A stretch of DNA of 64,000 bases from Pseudomonas yamanorum (GTDB lineage Bacteria; Pseudomonadota; Gammaproteobacteria; Pseudomonadales; Pseudomonadaceae), in assembly GCF_900105735.1 (NCBI RefSeq), contig NZ_LT629793.1, positions 6,696,001 to 6,760,000 on the forward strand. The letters are read 5' to 3'. Below the pieces are notes generated by a model. The model was not told where the DNA came from. It searched no databases and saw nothing but the letters and a program-made list of their open reading frames with translations. A program made the position numbers and the translations under genes. This document shows, one piece after another, positions 44,408-53,158 of the stretch; the first letter of the stretch is position 1, and each line of letters begins with the position of its first letter.

Positions 44408-45460
44408 ATGCCGGTAAGTGATTGCGAACTGACCCAGATGTTCGAACACGTGTTGAAGCTCTCGAAGGTCGACCCGACCCAGAGCGTCGCCGTGCTCAAG
44501 AGCCATTACTCCGACCCGCGCACCGTGCGCGCCGCGATGGACGCGGCGCAGCGCTTGGGGGCCAAGGTGTATGCGGTGGAGTTGCCGTCGTTCAACCATC
44601 CCCGGGCGATGGGCAATGACATGACCGCCTACTGCGGGGACACCGCGCTGACCGGTAATATCGCGGCCCAGCGGGCGCTGGAAGCGGCGGACCTGATCGT
44701 CGACACCATGATGCTGTTGCACTCGCCGGAGCAGGAACAGATCCTCAAGACCGGCACCCGCATCCTGCTGGCGGTAGAGCCCCCGGAAGTACTGGCGCGC
44801 ATGCTGCCCACCGAAGAAGACAAGGTACGGGTGCTGGCCGCTGAAGAACTGCTGAAAAAGGCACGCTCAATCCACGTCAAATCCCGCGCCGGCAGTGATT
44901 TCCGCGCAGCGCTGGGGCAATACCCGTCCGTCACCGAATACGGTTTTGCTGACGAACCTGGGCGCTGGGACCACTGGCCGAGCGGCTTTCTGTTCTCCTG
45001 GCCCAACGAAGAAACCGCCGAAGGCGTGCTGGTGCTGGACATCGGCGACATCCTGCTGCCGTTCAAGACCTACACCCGGGAGAAAATCACCCTGGAGATC
45101 GAGAAGGGCTTCATCACCAAAATCCACGGTGGTTTCGAAGCCGAATACCTGCGCGACTACATGAAATACTTCAACGACCCCGAGGTTTACGGCATCTCCC
45201 ACATCGGCTGGGGCCTGCAGCCACGGGCGCAATGGACGGCGATGGGCCTGCACGACAAGAACGACGGCATGTGCATGGACGCCCGGGCGTTCTACGGCAA
45301 CTTCCTGTTCTCCACCGGCCCGAACACCGAAGTCGGCGGCACCCGCAAAACCCCGTGCCACATGGACATCCCGTTGCGCAATTGCGACGTCTACCTCGAT
45401 GACCAAGCCGTCGTCATCGCCGGCGACGTCGTAGCCCCCAAGGCCTCCCTGGCACACTAA
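44408..45460 (+). CDS. nicX: 2,5-dihydroxypyridine 5,6-dioxygenase
   Basis: A 350-residue Fe(II) extradiol-type dioxygenase opening 2,5-dihydroxypyridine to N-formylmaleamate. The iron ligands reported for P. putida NicX (His265, His318, Asp320) are present at the same positions: SHIGWG and PCHMDIP. It belongs to the leucine-aminopeptidase-like dioxygenase class, not the usual extradiol families. Start 44408 follows AGGAG and AGGA ribosome elements. A REP doublet lies between it and nicR. Confidence 0.97.
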   Translation: MPVSDCELTQMFEHVLKLSKVDPTQSVAVLKSHYSDPRTVRAAMDAAQRLGAKVYAVELPSFNHPRAMGNDMTAYCGDTALTGNIAAQRALEAADLIVDTMMLLHSPEQEQILKTGTRILLAVEPPEVLARMLPTEEDKVRVLAAEELLKKARSIHVKSRAGSDFRAALGQYPSVTEYGFADEPGRWDHWPSGFLFSWPNEETAEGVLVLDIGDILLPFKTYTREKITLEIEKGFITKIHGGFEAEYLRDYMKYFNDPEVYGISHIGWGLQPRAQWTAMGLHDKNDGMCMDARAFYGNFLFSTGPNTEVGGTRKTPCHMDIPLRNCDVYLDDQAVVIAGDVVAPKASLAH

Positions 45461-45469
45461 AAATCCAAT

Positions 45470-45556
45470 GTGGGAGCGGGCTTGCTCGCGAATGCGGTAT
45501 GTCAGTCACACATGCGCCACCTGACACACCGTATTCGCGAGCAAGCCCGCTCCCAC
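45470..45556. repeat. REP doublet between nicX and nicR
   Basis: GTGGGAGCGGGCTTGCTCGCGAATG and right arm ATTCGCGAGCAAGCCCGCTC, with an inner stem (GCGGTATGTCAG/CTGACACACCGT) making an almost continuous hairpin. Confidence 0.9.
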
Positions 45557-45649
45557 ATTTCAACTGCATTCCGGCAATGAGATCCTTGAGTCCAATCCAC
45601 AACCCCGCCATCATGCCACTCCATCGACCACCGCCTTCCCGAGCCCGCC

Positions 45650-46087
45650 GTGCCTGATTCCTACGTTTTCTCCGAGCAAGTCGGCCACCTGTTGCGCAAG
45701 GCCTACCAGCGCCACCTGGCGATCTTCCAGCAGAACGTCGGCGACTCCCAGCTCACCGCCGTGCAGTTCGTCACCCTGTGCGCCCTGCGCGATCACGGTG
45801 CAAGTTCGCTCACCGAACTGGTCAAGGCTACCGCCGTCGACCAGGCGACCATCCGCGGCATCGTCGAACGCCTCAAGGCCCGCGAACTGATCACCCTCGA
45901 ACCCGATCCCCAGGACAAACGCAAAGTCGTCGTCAACCTGTCCGACTCTGGCGCCGCCCTGGTGCAGCAAACCGTGCCTTGCGCCGCCACCATCACCGAA
46001 CTGACCTTGAGCAACCTCAACCCCGCCGAACGCGTCGCCGTACTGTTCCTGCTACGCAAAATGATCGACGACCCCCAAACCCCGTAG
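45650..46087 (+). CDS. nicR: MarR-family regulator of nicotinate catabolism
   Basis: A 145-residue winged-HTH protein. The recognition region is SSLTELVKATAVDQATIRGIVERLKARELI (about 52-81) and the wing DPQDKRKVVVNLSDSG. In P. putida NicR represses nicC- and nicX-type promoters until 6-hydroxynicotinate is present. It starts with GTG and has a weak ribosome site, fitting low expression. Position between nicX and nicAB supports the name. Confidence 0.9.
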   Translation: MPDSYVFSEQVGHLLRKAYQRHLAIFQQNVGDSQLTAVQFVTLCALRDHGASSLTELVKATAVDQATIRGIVERLKARELITLEPDPQDKRKVVVNLSDSGAALVQQTVPCAATITELTLSNLNPAERVAVLFLLRKMIDDPQTP

Positions 46088-46235
46088 CAGCTGTCGAGCC
46101 CCAGCGAGGCTGCGTCGGCTGCACCGCCGTTATCGAGCCAGGCACAAGACCGCGTCGGCCGCACCGCCGCTATCGAGCCAGGCACAAAACCGCGTCGCCC
46201 GCCACGCAGCCTCGCCAAGGCTCGACAGCTGCTAC
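46084..46235. repeat. Long inverted repeat enclosing a 2 x 40 bp tandem repeat
   Basis: Left arm 46084-46115 (GTAGCAGCTGTCGAGCCCC...) and right arm 46204-46235 match as inverted repeats in 29 of 32 positions. Inside, 46121-46160 and 46161-46200 are tandem 40-bp copies differing at about 3 positions. The left arm overlaps the nicR stop codon. This is a different REP family from the GTGGGAGC type, and the tandem units make a compound element. It is probably a mobile REP cluster (RAYT-dependent). Confidence 0.85.
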
Positions 46236-46283
46236 GGCGGATATGCTATTGCCACGATGGTCTGGCACCGTTTTTGCTTTACG

Positions 46284-46306
46284 TTGATGTAGTAACCACT
46301 TCACCA
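46284..46306. promoter_or_regulatory. Candidate NicS operator, copy 1
   Basis: TTGATGTAGT-N3-CACTTCACCA. The core is an imperfect palindrome (GTAGT....ACTTC). The same 23-bp block recurs 72 nt downstream with only the 3 central bases changed. NicS (TetR type) is encoded at 50548-51204; its family binds palindromes of this size. Confidence 0.55.
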
Positions 46307-46315
46307 GTCAAGTGT

Positions 46316-46349
46316 GTCGCGAGACCCCAGGTGCGCGACGCTTTTTTTT
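46316..46349 (+). terminator. Intrinsic terminator in the nicA leader
   Basis: GTCGCG (46316-46321), 12-nt loop, CGCGAC (46334-46339), GC, then eight T (46342-46349). It separates the two operator-like repeats and precedes nicA by 49 nt. It may end transcription coming from nicR, or attenuate a nicA transcript initiated at the upstream operator. Confidence 0.75.
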
Positions 46350-46355
46350 GACTGT

Positions 46356-46378
46356 TTGATGTAGTGGGCACTTCACCA
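46356..46378. promoter_or_regulatory. Candidate NicS operator, copy 2
   Basis: TTGATGTAGT-GGG-CACTTCACCA, second copy, ending 20 nt upstream of the nicA ATG. It overlaps a TTGACT (46348-46353) that could be a -35 element. Confidence 0.55.
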
Positions 46379-46397
46379 AACCCAACGGGCGAAGCGA

Positions 46398-46874
46398 ATG
46401 ATCAGCCAGCACATCACGGTAACGCTTGAGGTCAACGGCCACACCACCGAAGTCAGCGCAATGGCCGACACCCCGCTGTTGCTGATCCTGCGCAATGACC
46501 TGCAACTCAACGGCCCCAAATACGGCTGCGGCCTGGGGGAGTGCGGCGCCTGCACGGTAATCATCGACGGCGTGGCTGCACGCGCCTGCGTCTTCCCACT
46601 GTCGGGCGCCGTGGGCCGCGACATCGTCACCCTCGAAGGCCTCGGCACCCGCGAAACCCCGCACCCGGTGCAACAGGCTTTTATCGACGAGCAGGCCGCC
46701 CAGTGTGGCTACTGCCTCAACGGCATGATCATGACCGCCAAGGCCTTGCTCGACCGCAATCCCAACCCCAGCGAAGCCGAGGTGCGCAGCGAACTGTCGG
46801 GCAACCTCTGCCGCTGCGGCACCCATATCGAAATCCTCCGCGCGGTGCTGCGTGCCGCCCGCCAAACGCCTTGA
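46398..46874 (+). CDS. nicA: Nicotinate dehydrogenase, [2Fe-2S] subunit
   Basis: A 158-residue iron-sulfur subunit of the molybdenum-hydroxylase family. Plant-type cluster: Cys44, 49, 52 and 64 (CGLGECGAC...C); second cluster: Cys103, 106, 138 and 140 (CGYC...CRC). It passes electrons from the molybdenum subunit NicB, which hydroxylates nicotinate at C6. Transcribed just upstream of nicB. Confidence 0.97.
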   Translation: MISQHITVTLEVNGHTTEVSAMADTPLLLILRNDLQLNGPKYGCGLGECGACTVIIDGVAARACVFPLSGAVGRDIVTLEGLGTRETPHPVQQAFIDEQAAQCGYCLNGMIMTAKALLDRNPNPSEAEVRSELSGNLCRCGTHIEILRAVLRAARQTP

Positions 46875-46890
46875 ACGTGGATCGATAACC

Positions 46891-49800
46891 ATGACTGACA
46901 CAATCCTTTCCCGCGACCAATGGCTGGCCAAGGCCGGCGTCCTGCTGATCGTCGACGACGTGCTGCCACCTTCGGGGCCAGTGGCCAAAGGCGGCACGCC
47001 GACGATCAAGCCCAAGGAGCTGGGGCTGTTTATCGCGGTGAACGACGACGGGCGGGTGTACGCCTTTAACGGGCACGTGGACCTGGGCACCGGCATTCGC
47101 ACGTCCCTGGCGCAGATCGTCGCCGAGGAACTGGACCTGACCATGGAGCAGGTGCGCATGGTGCTGGGCGACACCGAACGGGCGCCGAACCAGGGCGCGA
47201 CCATTGCCAGCGCAACGTTGCAGATCTCCGCGATCCCGTTGCGCAATGCCGCGGCCGAAGCCCGGCGTTTCCTGCTGACCCGGGCAGCGCAACGTTGGTC
47301 GGTCAATGCACAGAGCCTGAAGGTCGACGCGGGGGTGATTACCGCCGAGGACGGGCGCACCACCACCTATGGCGAACTGGTCAGGGGCGAGCATGACGAA
47401 CTGCGCATCAGCGGCGACGCACCGCTTAAAGCCATCGCCGATTACCGCCTGGTGGGCAAGGGCGCAGCACGAGTGGATATCCCGGGCAAGGCCACTGGCG
47501 AGCTGACCTACGTCCACGACATGCGCGTGCCGGACATGCTTCACGGCCGGGTGGTCCGCCCACCTTATGCGGGGCTGGATTGCGGTGATTTTGTCGGCAA
47601 CAGCCTGTTGAGCGTCGACGAATCATCCATTGCCCACATCCCGGGGATTGTTGCGGTGGTGGTGATCCGTGATTTTGTTGGTGTGGTCGCCTTGCGTGAA
47701 GAACAGGCGATCAAGGCTGCACAGGAACTGCGGGTTCACTGGAAACCCTGGAATAACCAACTGCCGGACATGAGCGATGTGGAGCAGGCGATTCGCGACA
47801 ACCCACGGGTACGCCGAACCGTGCTCGACCAAGGCAATGTCGACGAAGCCCTGGCCGCCGCCAGTCAGCGCATGCCGCGCACCTACCTGTGGCCGTACCA
47901 GATGCACGGCTCCATCGGCCCGTCTTGCGGCGTGGCGGATTATCAGCCCGGGGTCAGCCGGGTCTGGTCCGGCAGCCAGAACCCGCATCTGCTGCGGGCT
48001 GATCTTGCGTGGCTGCTGGAGTGCCCGGAAGAATCCATCGACGTGATCCGCATGGAGGCGGCCGGCTGCTACGGCCGCAATTGCGCCGACGATGTATGCG
48101 CCGACGCGTTGCTGCTGTCCCGCGCCGTGGGCAAGCCGGTGCGTGTGCAACTGACCCGCGAACAGGAACACCAGTGGGAGCCCAAAGGCACTGCGCAACT
48201 GATGGAGGTCGACGGCGGCCTGAACGCCGACGGCAGCATCGCCGCCTATGACTTTGAAACCAGCTACCCGTCCAACGGCGCGCCCACTTTGGCGCTGCTG
48301 CTGACCGGCCGGGTCGAGCCGGTGGCGGCGATGTTCGAAATGGGCGACCGCACCTCAATCCCGCCCTACGACATCGAGCACATGCGCGTCACCATCAACG
48401 ACATGGCGCCGATCGTGCGCGCCTCGTGGATGCGCGGCGTGTCAGCGTTGCCCAACACCTTCGCCCATGAATCCTATATCGACGAACTGGCGTTCGCCGC
48501 CGGGGTCGACCCGGTGGAGTACCGCCTGCGTTACCTGAAGGATGAGCGCGCCATCGATCTGGTGAAATCCACCGCCGAGCGGGCCAACTGGGCACCGCGC
48601 ACGGCGCCGATGCAAACCGCCAACGAAGACCACCTGCTGCGAGGTCGGGGCTTTGCCTACGCGCGCTATATCCACAGCAAGTTCCCCGGTTTCGGCGCAG
48701 CGTGGGCGGCCTGGGTGGCGGATGTGGCCATCGACAAGCAGACCGGCGATGTCTCGGTGACCCGGGTGGTGATCGGGCATGACTCGGGGATGATGATCAA
48801 CCCGGCGGGGGTGCAGCATCAGATTCACGGCAATGTGATCCAGTCCACCAGCCGCGTGCTCAAGGAGCGCGTGACCTTCGAAGAGTCCACCGTGGCGAGC
48901 AAGGAGTGGGGCGGTTATCCGATCCTGACCTTCCCTGAAGTGCCGCAGATCGACGTGCTGATGATGCCGCGCCAGGACCAGCCACCGATGGGCGCCGGTG
49001 AATCCGCCTCGGTACCCAGCGCGGCGGCGATTGCCAATGCCATCTACGACGCCACCGGGATTCGTTTTCGCGAGCTGCCGATTACCCCCGAGCGCGTGCT
49101 GGCGGCGCTGAATGCAGGCACCTTGGGCGAGCCGGCGAAGTCGCCGCAGAAGCGCCGCAAATGGTTGTTCGGCTCGTTGTTCGCCGCGTTTGGCGCGGTG
49201 CTGGGCATGGCCGCCACCGCGTGGCCGTTTCACAGTGAAATCGCCCCGATTGCGCCGCCCAGCGCCGGCACTTGGTCCAAGGCCACCCTGGAGCGCGGGC
49301 GTTTGCTCGCGGCGGTAGGGGATTGTGCGGTGTGCCACACGGCGCCGGGCGGCGCCACCAATGCCGGCGGGCTGGCCATGCACACGCCGTTCGGCACGCT
49401 GTACAGCAGCAACATCACCCCGGATGAGAAGACCGGGATTGGCGGCTGGTCGTACCCGGCGTTCGAGCGGGCGATGCGCGACGGCATCGGCCGTGACGGG
49501 CGCAACCTGTACCCGGCGTTTCCCTATACCGCGTTTCGCAATATCAACGATGCGGACATGCAGGCGCTGTACGCCTACCTGATGTCCCAGGCGCCGGTCA
49601 GCCAGGCACCGGTGCCGAATGCGATGAAGTTTCCGTTCAATATCCGGCCGTTGATGGCCGGGTGGAATGCACTGTTTTTGCGCCGAGGGGAAATCAGCGT
49701 GCAACCCCAAAGAAGTGAGCAATGGAATCGCGGCGCCTATCTGGTCAATGGGCTGGGGCACTGCGCGGCGTGCCACTCGCCGCGCAACCTGATGGGCGCG

Positions 49801-50427
49801 GAGAAGGGCGGTAAAGCATTCCTCGCGGGTGGCAGGGTGGATGGTTGGGAAGCTCCGGCGTTGAATGGCTTGTCCAAGGCGCCGACGCCGTGGACCGAGG
49901 ACCAATTGTTCACCTATCTGAGCACCGGTTATTCCGATGCCCATGGGGTGGCAACGGGGCCGATGGGGCCGGTGGTGACTGAGCTGGCCAAACTGCCCAA
50001 GACCGATATCCGCGCGATCGCGGTATACCTGGCCTCGCTGAATGACAGCGGCGCCGCCGAAGCACAGGTGGTGGCGGCTGTGACAGTGCCCAATGCCAAC
50101 GGGCGGCGGGTATTCGAAGGCTCGTGCAAAGCCTGCCATGCCGACGGGCAGGGGCCGAAGCTGTTCGGGGTCAGCCCGTCACTGGCGACCAATACGAACG
50201 TGCACAGCGATGAACCGGACAATCTGATCAAGGTGATTTTGCAAGGGATCAGCACTCCGGCGACCAGGGACCTGGGCTATATGCCGGGCTTCAAGGACAG
50301 CCTGTCGAATACCCAAGTGGCAGAGCTGGCCGCCTACCTACGCGGGCGCTTCGCGCCCAATGCACCGCAATGGGACAGCTTGGAGCAAAAAGTCGCTCAC
50401 CTAAGAGCCAACCCGGGCACCCATTGA
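46891..50427 (+). CDS. nicB: Nicotinate dehydrogenase, molybdopterin/cytochrome c subunit
   Basis: A 1178-residue fusion typical of P. putida NicB. Residues about 1-740 form the molybdopterin-cytosine-dinucleotide domain (xanthine-oxidase-like; GHVDLGTGIRTSLAQIVAEELD, ...PPMGAGESASVPSAAAIANAI). A single hydrophobic helix follows (about 758-775, SLFAAFGAVLGMAATAWPF). The C-terminal part has three c-type heme sites: CAVCH (812-816), CAACH (958-962) and CKACH (1079-1083). The enzyme uses electrons through hemes to the respiratory chain instead of NAD. Start 46891 leaves a 16-nt gap to nicA. Confidence 0.97.
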   Translation: MTDTILSRDQWLAKAGVLLIVDDVLPPSGPVAKGGTPTIKPKELGLFIAVNDDGRVYAFNGHVDLGTGIRTSLAQIVAEELDLTMEQVRMVLGDTERAPNQGATIASATLQISAIPLRNAAAEARRFLLTRAAQRWSVNAQSLKVDAGVITAEDGRTTTYGELVRGEHDELRISGDAPLKAIADYRLVGKGAARVDIPGKATGELTYVHDMRVPDMLHGRVVRPPYAGLDCGDFVGNSLLSVDESSIAHIPGIVAVVVIRDFVGVVALREEQAIKAAQELRVHWKPWNNQLPDMSDVEQAIRDNPRVRRTVLDQGNVDEALAAASQRMPRTYLWPYQMHGSIGPSCGVADYQPGVSRVWSGSQNPHLLRADLAWLLECPEESIDVIRMEAAGCYGRNCADDVCADALLLSRAVGKPVRVQLTREQEHQWEPKGTAQLMEVDGGLNADGSIAAYDFETSYPSNGAPTLALLLTGRVEPVAAMFEMGDRTSIPPYDIEHMRVTINDMAPIVRASWMRGVSALPNTFAHESYIDELAFAAGVDPVEYRLRYLKDERAIDLVKSTAERANWAPRTAPMQTANEDHLLRGRGFAYARYIHSKFPGFGAAWAAWVADVAIDKQTGDVSVTRVVIGHDSGMMINPAGVQHQIHGNVIQSTSRVLKERVTFEESTVASKEWGGYPILTFPEVPQIDVLMMPRQDQPPMGAGESASVPSAAAIANAIYDATGIRFRELPITPERVLAALNAGTLGEPAKSPQKRRKWLFGSLFAAFGAVLGMAATAWPFHSEIAPIAPPSAGTWSKATLERGRLLAAVGDCAVCHTAPGGATNAGGLAMHTPFGTLYSSNITPDEKTGIGGWSYPAFERAMRDGIGRDGRNLYPAFPYTAFRNINDADMQALYAYLMSQAPVSQAPVPNAMKFPFNIRPLMAGWNALFLRRGEISVQPQRSEQWNRGAYLVNGLGHCAACHSPRNLMGAEKGGKAFLAGGRVDGWEAPALNGLSKAPTPWTEDQLFTYLSTGYSDAHGVATGPMGPVVTELAKLPKTDIRAIAVYLASLNDSGAAEAQVVAAVTVPNANGRRVFEGSCKACHADGQGPKLFGVSPSLATNTNVHSDEPDNLIKVILQGISTPATRDLGYMPGFKDSLSNTQVAELAAYLRGRFAPNAPQWDSLEQKVAHLRANPGTH

Positions 50428-50444
50428 TTCACACGGTCAAAAAT

Positions 50445-50532
50445 GTGGGAGCGGGCTTGCTCGCGAAAGCTGTTCGTCAGTCGTCAAATGTACTGATTGA
50501 TACACCGCATTCGCGAGCAAGCCCGCTCCCAC
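50445..50532. repeat. REP doublet between nicB and nicS
   Basis: GTGGGAGCGGGCTTGCTCGCGAAAG and right arm ATTCGCGAGCAAGCCCGCTC bracket a variable centre containing TGTACTGATTGATACA. It lies between two convergent genes, as most REPs here do. Confidence 0.9.
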
Positions 50533-50547
50533 ATTTAGATCCAGGTT

Positions 50548-51204
50548 CTACCGTTGGATGGGCGGTGTCAGGCATACACCACGCAACACCAGATCACTGA
50601 TAAACCCCAGCCAATCCCGCTGCTGGCTCTTGTCCGCCAAATCCTCCCCTAAAAACGAACTCAGCGTGTGCTGGTTGGAGTTATAGAAGTAGCACAACGA
50701 AGCAATCATCAAATACACGTGCTTGATGTCCACATCCTCACGAAACAGCCCCTGGGCCTGACCCGCCTCGATAATCGGCCGCAACACCCCAACCGCCTCC
50801 CCGGACAACCGCCGCAGCTCCCCGGACTGCTTCGCATGCTTGCCCTTATGCAGGTTCTCGATACTCAGGATCGCCACAAACTCGGGATGCTTGACGTAGT
50901 AATTCCAGATAAACCCCACCAACGCCTGCAACGCTTGCACCGGCGTACTCAGGTCGAGCTTGAGTTTGCTTTCGGCTTTATTGAACTGCTCATAGGTGTG
51001 CTCCAGCACACACACAAACAGGTGCTCCTTGCTGCCGAAGTAGTAATACAACATGCGGTCGTTGGAGTCGGCCTCCCGGGAAATGCTTTCCACACGCCCG
51101 CCGGAATAGCCGTCCCGGGTGAAGACCTTGACCGCCGCCTGGAGAATCCGCGCGCGGGTCTGGTCGGCTTGCTGGGCGCGGATACCGGTCTTCTTGATCA
51201 CCAT
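50548..51204 (-). CDS. nicS: TetR-family regulator of nicAB
   Basis: A 218-residue TetR regulator: HTH residues about 15-60 (QTRARILQAAVKVFTRDGYSGGRVESISREADSNDRMLYYYFGSKEHLF), then a C-terminal ligand domain. In P. putida NicS represses nicAB and responds to nicotinate and 6-hydroxynicotinate. Position beside nicB and the TetR class agree. It is convergent with nicB and divergent from ggt. Confidence 0.87.
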   Translation of the reverse strand: MVIKKTGIRAQQADQTRARILQAAVKVFTRDGYSGGRVESISREADSNDRMLYYYFGSKEHLFVCVLEHTYEQFNKAESKLKLDLSTPVQALQALVGFIWNYYVKHPEFVAILSIENLHKGKHAKQSGELRRLSGEAVGVLRPIIEAGQAQGLFREDVDIKHVYLMIASLCYFYNSNQHTLSSFLGEDLADKSQQRDWLGFISDLVLRGVCLTPPIQR

Positions 51205-51357
51205 CGAAAAGCCTCTGCAGCGCAGCGTAAAGGCCCGGAATATAGCATGGGCATTATTCCGTTACCGACAGGCTCTGTCACAAACGCGGCATAACGCTGG
51301 GGCTTGGATCGGAAACGTATTACTTTCTAGTTCTTCTAATAAGCAGAGTAGCCAGGG

Positions 51358-53082
51358 ATGAAATACCAACCGTTTACCCGAACTTTGATTGCCACCGCGT
51401 TGGTGCTGACCGTCAGCGGTGTACAGGCGGCCTCCCAGGCCCCGGTGGCTGGCGAAAATGGCATGGTGGTCACGGCCCAGCATCTCGCTACCCATGTGGG
51501 GGTGGATGTGCTCAAGGCCGGTGGCAATGCGGTGGATGCGGCGGTGGCGGTGGGCTACGCCCTGGCCGTGGTCTACCCGGCGGCCGGCAACCTGGGCGGC
51601 GGCGGTTTCATGACCGTGCAACTGGCCGATGGACGCAAGACCTTCCTCGACTTCCGCGAAAAAGCCCCGCTGGCGGCGACTGCCGACATGTACCTGGACA
51701 AGGACGGCAACGTCGTTCCGGACCTCAGCTCCAAGGGACACCTGGCTGTCGGCGTACCCGGCACTGTATCGGGTATGGAACTGGCGCTGAGCAAATACGG
51801 CACCCTAAAGCGTGCCCAGGTGATCGCCCCGGCGATCAAGCTGGCCGAAGACGGTTTTGCCCTGGAGCAGGGCGATGTCGACCTGTTGCACACCGCTACC
51901 GACGAATTCAAGAAAGACAAAGATCTGCGCGGCATCTTCCTGCACGGTGGCGAGCCGATGCTGGTTGGCCAGAAGCTGGTGCAGAAAGACCTGGCGAAAA
52001 CCCTGCGGGAAATCTCCGCCAAGGGCACCGACGGCTTCTACAAAGGCTGGGTAGCCAAGGCGATTGTGGATTCCAGCCAGTCGGGCAAAGGCATCATCAC
52101 CCAGGCCGACCTGGACAAATACAAGACCCGCGAACTGGCGCCCATCGAGTGTGACTACCGTGGCTACCACGTGGTGTCCGCGCCACCACCGAGCTCGGGC
52201 GGGGTGGTCATCTGCGAAATCATGAATATCCTCGAAGGTTACCCGATGGCCGACCTCGGCTATCACTCGGCCCAGGGCCTGCACTACCAGATTGAGGCCA
52301 TGCGCCATGCGTACGTTGACCGCAACAGCTACCTCGGCGACCCGGACTTCGTGCAGAACCCGGTCGAGCACCTGCTGGACAAGGACTACGCCGCCAAACT
52401 GCGCGCCGCCATCGACCCGCAGAAAGCCGGGATCTCCCAGGACATCAAGCCCGGGGTTTCGCCCCACGAAGGCAATAACACCACCCACTACTCCATCGTC
52501 GACAAGTGGGGCAACGCCGTCTCGGTGACCTACACCCTCAACGACTGGTTCGGCGCCGGTGTAATGGCGAGCAAAACCGGGGTGATTCTCAACGACGAAA
52601 TGGACGACTTCACCTCCAAGATCGGCGTACCGAACATGTACGGCCTGGTCCAGGGCGAAGCCAACGCCATCGCGCCGGGCAAGACGCCGCTGTCGTCCAT
52701 GAGCCCGACCATCGTTACCAAGGACGGCAAAGCGGTGATGGTGGTGGGGACGCCGGGTGGCAGCCGCATCATCACGGCCACCTTGCTGACCATCCTCAAT
52801 GTCATCGACTACAAGATGAACATTCAGGAAGCCGTGGACGCCCCGCGTTTCCACCAGCAATGGCTGCCTGAGGCGACCAATATCGAGCGCTTTGCCCTGA
52901 GCCCCGATACCCAGAAAATCCTCGAAGGCTGGGGCCACAAGTTTGCCGGCCCGCAGGATGCCAACCACCTGGCAGCCATCCTGGTGGGCGCACCGTCCCT
53001 GGACGGCAAGCCGGTGGGCAATAACCGTTTCTATGGGGCCAACGACCCACGGCGCAATACCGGGTTGTCGTTGGGCTACTGA
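51358..53082 (+). CDS. ggt: Gamma-glutamyltransferase (periplasmic)
   Basis: A 574-residue Ntn-hydrolase. Signal peptide about 1-25 (MKYQPFTRTLIATALVLTVS... QAA). The autoproteolysis site is Asn374-Thr375 in NNTTHYSIVDKWG, making Thr375 the new N-terminal nucleophile of the small subunit. Conserved GGGFMTV and LSSMSPTIVTKDGKAVMVVGTPGGSRI are present. It cleaves or transfers the gamma-glutamyl group of glutathione and gamma-Glu peptides. Confidence 0.95.
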   Translation: MKYQPFTRTLIATALVLTVSGVQAASQAPVAGENGMVVTAQHLATHVGVDVLKAGGNAVDAAVAVGYALAVVYPAAGNLGGGGFMTVQLADGRKTFLDFREKAPLAATADMYLDKDGNVVPDLSSKGHLAVGVPGTVSGMELALSKYGTLKRAQVIAPAIKLAEDGFALEQGDVDLLHTATDEFKKDKDLRGIFLHGGEPMLVGQKLVQKDLAKTLREISAKGTDGFYKGWVAKAIVDSSQSGKGIITQADLDKYKTRELAPIECDYRGYHVVSAPPPSSGGVVICEIMNILEGYPMADLGYHSAQGLHYQIEAMRHAYVDRNSYLGDPDFVQNPVEHLLDKDYAAKLRAAIDPQKAGISQDIKPGVSPHEGNNTTHYSIVDKWGNAVSVTYTLNDWFGAGVMASKTGVILNDEMDDFTSKIGVPNMYGLVQGEANAIAPGKTPLSSMSPTIVTKDGKAVMVVGTPGGSRIITATLLTILNVIDYKMNIQEAVDAPRFHQQWLPEATNIERFALSPDTQKILEGWGHKFAGPQDANHLAAILVGAPSLDGKPVGNNRFYGANDPRRNTGLSLGY

Positions 53083-53158
53083 GGTCAATCGCGCCTGAAA
53101 ACGGAACGACCGAACACCTTCCGGGCTCTACTCCAAGAGCCCTGGAAGGACCCTTCCC

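Larger units (their letters stand above)
46236..46397. other. nicA leader/control region
   Basis: 162 nt upstream of nicA holding two 23-bp near-identical operator-like sites (46284-46306, 46356-46378) and an intrinsic terminator (46316-46349) between them. No ORF. Likely NicS-controlled promoter region. Confidence 0.55.

Noticed and set aside
46121..46200. Two 40-bp direct repeats as a mini-CRISPR
   Set aside because: The copies are contiguous with no spacer and enclosed by an inverted repeat, so a REP cluster is the better explanation.
48442..50139. A 565-codon leftward frame opposite nicB
   Set aside because: Fully contained within nicB, whose molybdopterin and heme motifs are unambiguous.
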